From contig JAMPGN010000001.1 in assembly GCA_023663915.1 (NCBI GenBank), forward strand, positions 1-64,000: a stretch of DNA of 64,000 bases, read 5' to 3'. Below the pieces are notes generated by a model, which was not told the origin of the DNA, ran no database searches, and saw only the letters and a program-made list of their open reading frames with translations. This DNA comes from Eubacterium sp. Lineage in GTDB: Bacteria; Bacillota_A; Clostridia; Lachnospirales; Lachnospiraceae. A program made the translations under genes and the position numbers. This document shows, piece after piece, positions 16,371 to 25,260 of the stretch (its first letter is position 1; each line of letters starts with the position of its first letter).

Positions 16371-17996
16371 ATGTATTTTGCATATAAAAAACTGATAGAC
16401 AATCTGAAATTGTATGAAAACATTATTATATATGGAATAGGGCAATATGCACATGAAATATACCCCGTTATAGTGAAATATGGATTAAAAGATAAAATCT
16501 TATGTTTTGTACAATCGCAGGATAACAACATTAAAATATTTGATGGAATATGCGTAAAAAATATAGCTTCACTTGATTGCGATATGAGAAAATCAGTTAT
16601 TTTGATTGCAGTCAGTGAATTATATACGAATGAGTTAGTAGAGATATCATCAGCGTATGGTTTTCGCAATATAGTGAAATTGGTTGATTATGAGCTTAGT
16701 GAGCGGCAGTATAATGAGCAGTTTGAAGAACAATTTACTTACTTCCACACATTCGAAGAGTATTGTGAGGCGATAGCGGAATGGTATGTCGAAGAACATA
16801 CAGAAGAATGCAGAAAGGGAATGATAGTGCAGAGGCTTTTGGATAGAAGTCGTGTAAATAAAGTGGATACAAATCAGATAGTGATGATATGTGGTCACTT
16901 TTCTTCAAGAACAGTTAAAATTGCGGGTGCATTGAAAAAGAAAAATATTGATGTTATTTTGTTAGATTACTCTTATCAGGAAACAGTATGGAATTCAAAA
17001 GAGGTAAATGATTTAGAAATACCCATACATAAGTGCAGGCGCATTGAGGAATTTTTATATATGCTCTTACAATTTACGCCTTTAGTATACTTTTTCGAAC
17101 CTCGTTGGAGTGATTGTAAATGGGCAGCAATAGTGCTTAAGAATAAGAAATGTTTTGGAAAGATTGTGCTGGGATTATATGATGTAATGAATTATGAATA
17201 TGTTGGGGTTGACGAAGAAAAATTACAAAATGAAAAATATGCTTTGGAGAATGCAGATGGAATTGTATGGAGATGGTTTGCCAAAGAATATTTAGAAGAA
17301 AAAGGTTTTCAATATAGTGGAAAATCCATTCAGTTCCCGGATTATTGCAAATATGTACACGAGCAAGAAAAGATTAATGATACAAATTCAGATATGGTTA
17401 AATTATGCCTTGTGGGAGGCAATGGCAATATGTATGTTGATTCACGAGAATACTCAACTGACTATTCGGACTTTGCTAGACTTGATGAGATATTGGACAA
17501 AATCGGCAATAGAAAAGACTGCTGTTTTCATTTTTATGCGGGTTGGTTAAGCGATAAGAATATTGAACGTTGTAAACAATATGAACGTGTCTATAATAAT
17601 TTTAAGTTTTATATCGGAGTAGAACATGGACAGTTAGTACAAAAATTGGCGGAATATGACTATGGCTGTGAATTTTGGGGATATGAGAAAATGCCAGAAC
17701 CACCGAAAAATATTCCGATGGGCAAATATTATGGGAGTATGTATCATGATTGTATTAGAAACGCGTTTTTTGATTATATAAGTGCAGGATTGGCTATAGT
17801 GACAACACAATCATCAAAATTATGGGATTTTCTTGCGCCTTATAATATTGTAATTAACATGGATCTTTATAATCTTGACATGAATTATCTAATAAAGGAA
17901 AAAAAACATTATAAAGAAATTGCAAAAACGTCCAGAAATGAATTGGATATCGATGTGAATATTACGAAGTTAATTCGCTTTTTTGGAGAGTTATGA
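16371..17996 (+). CDS. N-terminal Rossmann-like module fused to a GT-B-type glycosyltransferase
   Basis: About 541 residues from ATG 16371, which follows GGAGGAG; a TTG at 16359 is upstream of that site. Residues about 18-110 are the recurrent module (NIIIYGIGQYAHE). The rest looks like a GT-B glycosyltransferase: an N-terminal Rossmann part with VMICGHFSSRTVKIAGAL, and a C-terminal part with a strand-helix pattern and a late NAFFDYISAGLAIV segment, where family 4 enzymes place their donor-binding Glu and Gly. No close family name can be given. The stop overlaps the next start by four bases. Confidence 0.55.
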   Translation: MYFAYKKLIDNLKLYENIIIYGIGQYAHEIYPVIVKYGLKDKILCFVQSQDNNIKIFDGICVKNIASLDCDMRKSVILIAVSELYTNELVEISSAYGFRNIVKLVDYELSERQYNEQFEEQFTYFHTFEEYCEAIAEWYVEEHTEECRKGMIVQRLLDRSRVNKVDTNQIVMICGHFSSRTVKIAGALKKKNIDVILLDYSYQETVWNSKEVNDLEIPIHKCRRIEEFLYMLLQFTPLVYFFEPRWSDCKWAAIVLKNKKCFGKIVLGLYDVMNYEYVGVDEEKLQNEKYALENADGIVWRWFAKEYLEEKGFQYSGKSIQFPDYCKYVHEQEKINDTNSDMVKLCLVGGNGNMYVDSREYSTDYSDFARLDEILDKIGNRKDCCFHFYAGWLSDKNIERCKQYERVYNNFKFYIGVEHGQLVQKLAEYDYGCEFWGYEKMPEPPKNIPMGKYYGSMYHDCIRNAFFDYISAGLAIVTTQSSKLWDFLAPYNIVINMDLYNLDMNYLIKEKKHYKEIAKTSRNELDIDVNITKLIRFFGEL

Positions 17997-19219
17997 TGAT
18001 AAAGAAAATGTATTTTCCGTGGAGTGATAACTGGTGGAAAGAGGGTACTATTGCGTGGTTTTGTGCTGGTGACTATGGCGCTTTATTTAGCGTGGATATA
18101 GGTAAGCAGACTTGTAGGTTAGTGTCCTATATACCCGAATGTCCGGTTATTAATTTCCGAATGTATCCGTATTGTATAAAATACAAAACCAAAGTTTTTT
18201 GTTTACCAAGTAAGGGACTGAATGTATGGTGCTATGATTTGATTACCCAAAGGTGGGAAAAGATAGTAATAGCAAATAAAGAACGAACAATTTGCGAGAT
18301 GTTTTGCTATAATGATAATGCCAATGAAGTGTGGTTAAGGGAATTTGAATCTGGGAGAATATTGGGATTAAATTTAGAAAGAGGAGAAATAGATAAAGAG
18401 TACAGGATTTCTATGAATAATTGTGGCTTATGTGGGGAACACATTATGGGGCAACATGTGTTAGTAGAAAATGAAATCTATGTTGTTAACAGTAATAGAA
18501 TTTATCGCATTAATCCTAAAACTGATGAGATTACGACATATCCATTGGTAGAAGTAAAAGCGGAATTATTTACAATTTGCTATGATGGATTAAATTTCTG
18601 GCTGAGTGGTTATTGTAAAGAAATATATATATGGAATGTGGAAAAAGGGATTATAAAAATAGTTTCTCAATTTCCGGAGAATTTTGGATTATATCTATAC
18701 AACGACAATAGTCTGGTTGACAGTGAATCCTTTTTTAGTAACGGATTATCTTTTTTTGGGATGTCCATACCCATGAAAGATCATGTGTGGTTTATACCCG
18801 CTCAGGCTAACCAAATATTGTACATGAGCAAGCGAGATTATAGCATTCAAACGTTTGATGTTGGTGTGTATAAATATGAGAATGGTCATTCGGAGGGAAA
18901 GGAAGAGTATGTGGCAGAATATACGGTTCAGTATGTTGAGAAAGATAGGTATATTGGTATGTATTCTTTTAAAACACGTATGTCCTTTGAAATCGATACG
19001 GTTGAATTGTGTGTGAGACATTATGATTTTTTGTTTGATAATCAGACTATTTTGCAAATGGGGAGTAAATTCTGTAATGGACGAAAGGTGTTTATGGAAA
19101 ATAATAAAAATCTAGAAATGGAAATGTTTTCTATGATGTTAAATTATAAGAAAGAGGAAAGTAATAATTTGGATTCAAGGATTGGACAATCTATCTATAA
19201 TAAGTTAAAAGAAGTATAG
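17993..19219 (+). CDS. Beta-propeller-like protein of unknown function
   Basis: 408 residues without signal peptide or membrane segment. The sequence is made of short strands with recurring aromatic and Gly/Asn turns (WCYDLITQRW, IYRINPKTDEI, IYIWNVEKGI) at intervals of about 40-50 residues, as in kelch/WD-type propellers. It starts ATGATG, overlapping the glycosyltransferase stop by four bases, so it is probably made together with it. It may bind the growing glycan or hold the enzymes together. No catalytic residues are evident. Confidence 0.5.
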   Translation: MMIKKMYFPWSDNWWKEGTIAWFCAGDYGALFSVDIGKQTCRLVSYIPECPVINFRMYPYCIKYKTKVFCLPSKGLNVWCYDLITQRWEKIVIANKERTICEMFCYNDNANEVWLREFESGRILGLNLERGEIDKEYRISMNNCGLCGEHIMGQHVLVENEIYVVNSNRIYRINPKTDEITTYPLVEVKAELFTICYDGLNFWLSGYCKEIYIWNVEKGIIKIVSQFPENFGLYLYNDNSLVDSESFFSNGLSFFGMSIPMKDHVWFIPAQANQILYMSKRDYSIQTFDVGVYKYENGHSEGKEEYVAEYTVQYVEKDRYIGMYSFKTRMSFEIDTVELCVRHYDFLFDNQTILQMGSKFCNGRKVFMENNKNLEMEMFSMMLNYKKEESNNLDSRIGQSIYNKLKEV

Positions 19220-19238
19220 AGTAGGGATGGGATTTTCT

Positions 19239-20324
19239 ATGAAGATAACTATGGTTTTAGATTATATAAGAATAACTTATTTGTTCCTATTTTATATTAG
19301 GAAACAAAAATTGAAAATAAATGAAATTAAGAGATGGAAAAAGGCATTTATCCATTTTTCTTATAATATGAGAAAAACTTCTTCTGATTATGCAAGGCAT
19401 TGGAGGGTAATAGAAGGTTTTGCGAAAAGTGATATAAGATTGATAAAAAAAGCACAGGGAGGGGTAAAAGGGCAAGCACCTATACTGATTTGTGTTATTT
19501 TTAATGAAATTGATAGGATGGGAGTTTTTTTAGAACATTATAGAAATATCGGTATCAAAAAATTTGCAATAATAGACAATGGTTCGACAGATGGTACGGT
19601 AGAATATTTGAAGCGGCAACCCGATGTAGAGCTGTTCCAGACAATGGATCAATTTGAATCAAGAATCAAAACAGGGTGGATAAATCGTATTATTAGTTTT
19701 TATGGCATCAAGCATTGGTATCTTGTTGTGGATGCAGATGAATTACTGGTATGGCAAAATGTTGAGGGGAGTTGCATTCGTGATGTTATCAGAAGTTTAA
19801 AGAAAGAAAAAATAACCCGTGCGCGAGCATTAATGATAGATATGTATCCCCGTGAGAGACGGTGGGATACTGATGAAAGCTTTCAAGAGGTTTTTGCTAA
19901 ATGCAGATATTTTGATTATAATACATATTTTCATCGGAAAGAGGAGGAAGTATATTTTCTGAGTGGAGGACCAAGAAAAAGGAAATTGGGAATGGATATA
20001 TGGCTAACAAAATATCCATTGTTTTGTTTGAAAGATGGAGAAATTATGGCGAGTCCGCATGCAGTTTATCCATTTGAAAATGAAAAGAAACCATGTTATT
20101 TGGCGCTGTTACATTATAAGTTTTTGACGAAAAATGATAAAAAAAGAGTGCGTGAAAACGCTCTGAGTGGGAATTATTCACGTGGTAGTTATGAATATAA
20201 AATGTATGTGCGGAATCAAGCGTTGAAGTCAGATTGCTTTGATTTCTATTATGAACAGTCAATGGAATATCAATCGTCGCAGAGTTTAGCAAAAGTAAAA
20301 GAGATTGACAAAATTCCATTGTAG
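19239..20324 (+). CDS. GT-A-fold glycosyltransferase (Glyco_tranf_2_4 type)
   Basis: About 361 residues. A nucleotide-sugar GT-A core begins near residue 85 with ILICVIFNEIDRM, continues with IIDNGSTDGT and holds the metal-binding VVDADELL (DxD-like). This arrangement and the HYRNIGIKKF segment are typical of the Glyco_tranf_2_4 (DUF23-like) group. An N-terminal stretch of about 80 residues precedes it. ATG 19239 has GGGATGGGA upstream; ATG 19227 is an in-frame alternative without a spaced site. It lies in the same run of co-oriented genes. Confidence 0.7.
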   Translation: MKITMVLDYIRITYLFLFYIRKQKLKINEIKRWKKAFIHFSYNMRKTSSDYARHWRVIEGFAKSDIRLIKKAQGGVKGQAPILICVIFNEIDRMGVFLEHYRNIGIKKFAIIDNGSTDGTVEYLKRQPDVELFQTMDQFESRIKTGWINRIISFYGIKHWYLVVDADELLVWQNVEGSCIRDVIRSLKKEKITRARALMIDMYPRERRWDTDESFQEVFAKCRYFDYNTYFHRKEEEVYFLSGGPRKRKLGMDIWLTKYPLFCLKDGEIMASPHAVYPFENEKKPCYLALLHYKFLTKNDKKRVRENALSGNYSRGSYEYKMYVRNQALKSDCFDFYYEQSMEYQSSQSLAKVKEIDKIPL

Positions 20325-20350
20325 TGTGCTGAGTAGGAGAATTGGTAATT

Positions 20351-21538
20351 TTGAATATATTATTTGTAACAGGAATGTTTGCCAAGAACAAAAGAGACAC
20401 AGCATTAAGTGGAATGCCTAATGCGGTATATAAAAGTGCTGTCGGAATGCAATTAATTGGTCACAAGGTTCGTATATTAACCGTAGATAACAGAGATGCA
20501 CGGTGGGTATATCGAGGAATACGGGTTGTTTCAGTTTGTGGAAAACATGGTTTGGCAGAAAAAAGTATTGTTAAAACATTATATTGTATTATACAAAGAG
20601 AGATTAACTTAGAAAAAGTTATTTGTAAGTTACATAAAGAAGAACCGATAGATATAATACAATATGTTGGCTGGTTTGGTATTGGGATGCTTCATTATTC
20701 AAATATTCCGGCTGTTATGAGAATATCATCATATACGAAAATCCAACTTTTCAATAACTATAATAAAAACACAAGATTCGTATTGGAAATGGTAGAATAT
20801 TTGGCAGCTTTAAGAATGAATTATATATATGCGCCCAGTAGAATTATGGCGGAAGGAATGGAGAAGGATTTAGGGAAAAAGGTGGGAGTAATTGAAACTC
20901 CGTATTTACAAGAAAATTTCGGATGGAATGAGAAAATATGGTCAACTGAATTATATAATAAGAGATATATTTTCTTTTTTGGTCGGATGTCTGTGGATAA
21001 AGGTATTTTGGTTATCAAAGATATCATATATAGAGTTTTGGAAAAATATCCGAATATATATTTTGTATTTGCAGGTATCTCATGGGAGCATAATGGTATA
21101 ATAATTGAGGAAGAATTATGCAAAGCAGCAAAGCAATATAAGGAAAGAGTGATCTTTTTGGGACTTTTGTCCAAAGATAAATTAATGCCAGTTATTAATA
21201 ATGCAGAGATAATTCTTATGCCTTCATTAGCAGATAATTTTCCTAATGCCTGTGCAGAAGCAATGGCATTGGGAAAAATTGTAATAGGTACAGACGGAAG
21301 CAGCTTAGAACAATTTATCAAAGACGGATACAATGGTTATTTGGCAGAAATAGGTAATTCGAATAGTTTATTTTCTGTTTTGGAAAGAGTGTTCAGTTTG
21401 AACGAACAACAACGGGAAATAATTGCAGATAATGCACGGAAAAGGGTTAAGCGGCTTGATTTGGAAAGATATTCTCAAAAGATGGAATTGATATATAGTA
21501 AGATTATTGGTTTTAATAAAGAAAAAAGTTTGCGATAA
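20351..21538 (+). CDS. GT4-family glycosyltransferase
   Basis: About 395 residues. The first strand NILFVTGMF, the later FFGRMSVDKGI segment at the domain junction, and the donor-site NFPNACAEAMALGK (EX7E-type Glu) are the standard GT4 pattern. The start is a TTG: 20351 gives the classical MNILFVTG N-terminus and is spaced 12 bases from AGGAG; TTG 20342 is only three bases from it. It transfers a sugar from a nucleotide donor to the growing glycan at the cytosolic face. The donor is unknown. Confidence 0.8.
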   Translation: MNILFVTGMFAKNKRDTALSGMPNAVYKSAVGMQLIGHKVRILTVDNRDARWVYRGIRVVSVCGKHGLAEKSIVKTLYCIIQREINLEKVICKLHKEEPIDIIQYVGWFGIGMLHYSNIPAVMRISSYTKIQLFNNYNKNTRFVLEMVEYLAALRMNYIYAPSRIMAEGMEKDLGKKVGVIETPYLQENFGWNEKIWSTELYNKRYIFFFGRMSVDKGILVIKDIIYRVLEKYPNIYFVFAGISWEHNGIIIEEELCKAAKQYKERVIFLGLLSKDKLMPVINNAEIILMPSLADNFPNACAEAMALGKIVIGTDGSSLEQFIKDGYNGYLAEIGNSNSLFSVLERVFSLNEQQREIIADNARKRVKRLDLERYSQKMELIYSKIIGFNKEKSLR

Positions 21539-21744
21539 AGGAATCATATGATATTGTTCGTGGGTGGGAAGATGTGCTGAAAGTCGCAGGGAATTTCCAT
21601 GTGGTGATATGAGAATGGTTAAGCACCAGAAGATTTTTTGCAGGATGAGGGCAGAAAGGAAACCTGTAAGCGGATAATCCCTTTTGTGGTCAAGGCACTG
21701 ATAAAAGGCGCTATAGAAGGTTTAATAAAAAGAGAAATATCAAA

Positions 21745-21852
21745 ATGCTACGCCAGAAGTTGAAAAAAGGATTATTAGCAGGGCTGTCAACTATTGGAGG
21801 AGCTTTGGCAGGCGTTGCAGTTGTAGGAGTCAATCAGAAAAAAAGATTTTAG
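21745..21852 (+). CDS. 35-residue membrane-anchor-like peptide
   Basis: ATG 21745 to TAG 21850-21852 encodes a basic N-terminus (MLRQKLKKG), a Gly/Ala/Leu-rich hydrophobic stretch of about 20 residues and a basic end (NQKKRF). It closely resembles the N-terminal anchors of the proteins at 35771 and 36303, here without their Rossmann-like part, which appears alone at 23015. It may be a remnant or a free-standing anchor. No convincing ribosome site is seen. The stretch 21539-21744 upstream has no intact gene; it seems to be decayed coding sequence that I cannot identify. Confidence 0.4.
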   Translation: MLRQKLKKGLLAGLSTIGGALAGVAVVGVNQKKRF

Positions 21853-21866
21853 AGGAGAAAGACCAT

Positions 21867-22997
21867 ATGGAAGAAAAAGCGAATCCTCTCTTCAGCATTA
21901 TAACGGTATGCTTAAATGCTGAAAAATCAATTCGATCAACAATGGAATCTGTATTAAGTCAGAAATGGGAAAATTTTGAGTATATTATTGTTGATGGAGT
22001 TTCCACAGATGCGACTCTTAATATTGTACAAGAGCTTGCAGGAGATGATAGACGGATACAATGGTATTCGGAACCGGACAGTGGGATATATAATGCTATG
22101 AATAAGGGAATCTGTCATGCAAAAGGTGATTTCCTGCTGTTTTTGAATGCTGGTGATGAGTTTCATAGTAATGATGTACTTGCGCAGGCGGCAGAAGTGG
22201 TTATAGGGGCGGATATTGTGATTGGCGACGTGGCATTTAAAACGGATTCTGGTCTGCACAAATCCACATACTCGGTAGGAGTGGAATTGCTTGAAAATTT
22301 AAAAAAAGGCAGGTGCGTCTGCCATCAAGTAGTTTTTGCTTCAAAACAGTGTTTAGGTAGTGGATTTGATGAAGATTTTATGTTTTGCGCAGATTACGAC
22401 TGGCTCTGCCGCCAAGTCAATGCTGGGAAAAAAATTGTCAAGCTGGATGCTGTAGTTACGGATTTTGATATCCATGGAGTCACTTATCAGGTTCGTTATC
22501 AGAAACAGCATTGGAAAGAGTATTTTGAAGTGATACGCAGGAATTTTCCGCCAACTGGATTTAAGTATGGAGCCGAAGTCAGAGCTCTTTTTGTCCAGCA
22601 AAGGAAAGAACATATTTTGTATGAGTTCATGAACAGGTGGCTTTCATTAAAGCAAAGTGGAGTTGACCTTAGCAGTTTCTTTACGGATCAAGGAATAAAT
22701 TCAATTGCAATTTATGGCATCCATCATATGGGGGAACGGCTATATGATGAATTGCGGAACAGTGAAGTAGAAGTTGTATATGCGGTTGACAGAAATTATA
22801 AAGAAGCGACATGGGAAATTCCGGTATTACATCCGGATAATGTATTACCGGCTGCTGATGCCGTTGTAATAACTCCGATATTTGATTTTTTGGAGATTAA
22901 GGATAAACTCTCTGAGAAACTTGACTGTCCGATGTTTTTTATAGAAGACGTTTTATTTTATGATTATAAGGAAATGGATGCCCACGGGTATAATTAG
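21867..22997 (+). CDS. GT2-family glycosyltransferase with C-terminal Rossmann-like module
   Basis: 376 residues. Residues 8-240 are a family 2 transferase: FSIITVCLNAEKSI, IIVDGVSTDAT, the SEPDSGIYNAMNKGI block and the LNAGDE metal site. Residues about 255-376 carry the QWL/YGM-type version of the recurrent module (WLSLKQSG then IAIYGIHHMGERLYDEL), almost the same as the stand-alone proteins at 35771 and 36303. This fusion suggests that the stand-alone anchored proteins work with GT2 enzymes. GGAGAAAG precedes ATG 21867. Confidence 0.85.
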   Translation: MEEKANPLFSIITVCLNAEKSIRSTMESVLSQKWENFEYIIVDGVSTDATLNIVQELAGDDRRIQWYSEPDSGIYNAMNKGICHAKGDFLLFLNAGDEFHSNDVLAQAAEVVIGADIVIGDVAFKTDSGLHKSTYSVGVELLENLKKGRCVCHQVVFASKQCLGSGFDEDFMFCADYDWLCRQVNAGKKIVKLDAVVTDFDIHGVTYQVRYQKQHWKEYFEVIRRNFPPTGFKYGAEVRALFVQQRKEHILYEFMNRWLSLKQSGVDLSSFFTDQGINSIAIYGIHHMGERLYDELRNSEVEVVYAVDRNYKEATWEIPVLHPDNVLPAADAVVITPIFDFLEIKDKLSEKLDCPMFFIEDVLFYDYKEMDAHGYN

Positions 22998-23014
22998 ATT
23001 TCGGAGGGATTTCA

Positions 23015-23389
23015 ATGGCATTGGAAGGCAGATATTTAAATATGATGAATCAATGGTTGATCTTAAAGCAGGAGGGGAAAGGTATTGACAGATACTTAAA
23101 GAAACATGGTTATAGTACGGTTGCGGTATATGGAATGGCAATATATGGGAGACATGTAATAAGAGAGTTACAGCAATCTGATGTTAAAATTATGTATGGC
23201 ATTGACCGGAGAGTGATGGATGCATACATGAATATCGAGGTTATACAGCCAACAGAGGGAATGCCTCCGGTAGACCTCATTATCAATACAGCGCTCGGTG
23301 ATCACACAAATATAAAAACGAACCTCGCTCAGTTGATCAATAGTCCGGTCGTGAGTCTTGAGGATATTATTTTTGAAAGTTACAATTGA
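23015..23389 (+). CDS. Stand-alone Rossmann-like module protein (no anchor)
   Basis: 124 residues with nothing but the module: a leading helix MNQWLILKQEGKGIDRYL, then VAVYGMAIYGRHVI (Gly-rich loop), a second strand MYGIDRR and the closing VVSLEDIIF. The same layout is seen in the anchored proteins at 35771 and 36303 and in the C-terminus of the preceding GT2. GGAGGG lies before ATG 23015. No catalytic residues are apparent. A nucleotide- or protein-binding role is inferred. Confidence 0.6.
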   Translation: MALEGRYLNMMNQWLILKQEGKGIDRYLKKHGYSTVAVYGMAIYGRHVIRELQQSDVKIMYGIDRRVMDAYMNIEVIQPTEGMPPVDLIINTALGDHTNIKTNLAQLINSPVVSLEDIIFESYN

Positions 23390-23399
23390 GGGGGATATG

Positions 23400-24323
23400 A
23401 TGGTAAAAGAAAAATGTGTTATCTGGGGAATGGGAAACGATTACGAAGGAATTATAAATCAGATTAACTTTGAAATATACAAAGGGAATATAGAGGTAGT
23501 AGCTGTTGTTTGTAGCCAAGAAGATAAATATTGTAGTTACAGGGATGGATTTCCAATTGTTTTGAAAGAAGAGTTAATGGAGTTAGACTTTGAATATGTG
23601 GTTGTTGCAAGCTCGATTTTTTATAAGGAAATAAAGGCAGAAGCTATCAAATTGGGGATATCGTTAAACAGAATAATAAATGGGCAAGTATTTAAACTAC
23701 CACTATTTGATTTTAGATTATATTCTAGTCTTATTAAAAATCCAGTTACTATAATAACTGATGATTGTTGGGGAGGGTATGTATATCATTATTTGGGTTT
23801 GGAGTTTTCAAGTCCCTTGATCAACATGTTGTGGGATAAAAAAGAATACATTGAATTTATTACAGATCCTTTGTTTTATTTACAGACAGAGCTGACAATG
23901 GTACGTGAAGGCGACTTGAAATCTGGATTCTATCCAGTCGGTAAGTTGGGAAAAAACGGAAAATATGTTGAAATAAAGTTTATACATAATGCTGATTTTA
24001 ATGAAGCAAAACAACAGTGGGATAGGCGGAAAAAGCGGATAAATAAGGACAATCTCTTTGTAAAGATGGGGTGTAGTATATCGGACTTAGATATTAAATA
24101 TCAATTAAGTGTATTTGATGATTGTAAATATAATAAAATTCTTTTTTATAATGGCGATGAAGATATTATGGGTAAATGTAATACCAATCGCTTTATTTGG
24201 CAAGCGAAAAAAGCTGGACGAGTGAATAGCTTTTTTTACCCAAATTATATGAGGGGAAATTATATGTATGTAATAGATATATTGAAATTGCTAACAGGCG
24301 AAAAGAATTATTCAAGGGAGTAA
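23400..24323 (+). CDS. Rossmann-like module fused to a DUF1919-type exopolysaccharide protein
   Basis: About 307 residues from the second of two adjacent ATGs (23400), better spaced from GAGGGGG than 23397. Residues 1-100 are the recurrent module (CVIWGMGNDYEG). Residues about 110-307 match DUF1919: ITDDCWGGYVYHYLGLEFSSP, a conserved Trp/Tyr core and a late FYNGDEDIMGKC segment. DUF1919 proteins occur in capsule and exopolysaccharide loci, and some are thought to be transferases; their reaction is not established. The neighbours are glycosyltransferases on both sides. Confidence 0.65.
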   Translation: MVKEKCVIWGMGNDYEGIINQINFEIYKGNIEVVAVVCSQEDKYCSYRDGFPIVLKEELMELDFEYVVVASSIFYKEIKAEAIKLGISLNRIINGQVFKLPLFDFRLYSSLIKNPVTIITDDCWGGYVYHYLGLEFSSPLINMLWDKKEYIEFITDPLFYLQTELTMVREGDLKSGFYPVGKLGKNGKYVEIKFIHNADFNEAKQQWDRRKKRINKDNLFVKMGCSISDLDIKYQLSVFDDCKYNKILFYNGDEDIMGKCNTNRFIWQAKKAGRVNSFFYPNYMRGNYMYVIDILKLLTGEKNYSRE

Positions 24324-24364
24324 AACGGGTGTATTCCTATAAATTATACACAAGTGGAGGGTAA

Positions 24365-25228
24365 ATGGATATTCTTGAAAAATTTATTCACAGGGATTTT
24401 ATAGAACGTGAATTGAAATTTAGTGAGTTTTATAGATATCTTGATAGATATAAAAGTACTGAGACTGAAGAAGTTCAAAGTACTGGTATTGAGAGAAATG
24501 AAAGCACAAAATTGAATTGTACTATTTGGCAGTTTTGGAATCAGGGATTAGAATATGCACCAGAATTAGTGAAAAAGTGTCATGAATCTGTATGCAGAAA
24601 TATACCAAATGGTTTTAAAGTAGTATTATTGAGTAATAAAAACATTAGTGACTATATTCATCTGCCAGACTATATATGGGATAAATATGAAAAGGGGTAT
24701 ATTTCAACGACTCATTTATCAGATATTATTCGTTTGGAATTGCTTTGTACATATGGTGGCTGTTGGATTGATGCAACCGTTTTTTGCAGTGATATGATAC
24801 CTCTGTATATGGTAGCGGGAAACATGTTTGTATTTAAATTACCTGCTGTTTTGAGTGCCTCTGTAGTGAAGATGTCTAATTGGTGGATATCTTCAGATAG
24901 GGCAAACAAACTTATTCATTTAACAAGGCAGATGCTTTATGAATATTGGAAACAGGAAACAGATGTTGGTAATTATTTTTTATTTCATATTATAATGTCT
25001 AAACTAATAGATGAAAATCCAGAGTGCGGAAGTATTTTTCATAAGATTCCCTATTTTAATAGTGGGAATGCACATGTTCTACAAGGAAAACTTGGGGCGC
25101 AATATAAGGAAGAAGAGTGGCAGATTATCAAGCATACTTCTTGTGTGCATAAGCTGACATACAAGAATAAATACCTGCAGGGGGATATATACAACTATTA
25201 TAGTGCATTATTAACAGATGGATTATGA
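24365..25228 (+). CDS. Capsular-polysaccharide-type glycosyltransferase (GT32-like)
   Basis: 287 residues. The segments TIWQFWNQGLEYAPEL, HLSDIIRLELLCTYGG and CWIDATVF form the core of the Caps_synth/GT32-like fold, in which the acidic residue after YGG(x)W(I/L)D binds donor and metal. The N-terminal 45 residues are a helical extension. Expected to transfer a hexose to the growing chain in the cytosol. GGAGGG precedes ATG 24365. It is one of several transferases of different fold in this run, which implies a long, non-uniform repeat unit. Confidence 0.75.
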   Translation: MDILEKFIHRDFIERELKFSEFYRYLDRYKSTETEEVQSTGIERNESTKLNCTIWQFWNQGLEYAPELVKKCHESVCRNIPNGFKVVLLSNKNISDYIHLPDYIWDKYEKGYISTTHLSDIIRLELLCTYGGCWIDATVFCSDMIPLYMVAGNMFVFKLPAVLSASVVKMSNWWISSDRANKLIHLTRQMLYEYWKQETDVGNYFLFHIIMSKLIDENPECGSIFHKIPYFNSGNAHVLQGKLGAQYKEEEWQIIKHTSCVHKLTYKNKYLQGDIYNYYSALLTDGL

Positions 25229-25260
25229 TCAGTATAAAGTTTTGAAGGGAATGAATAGAG

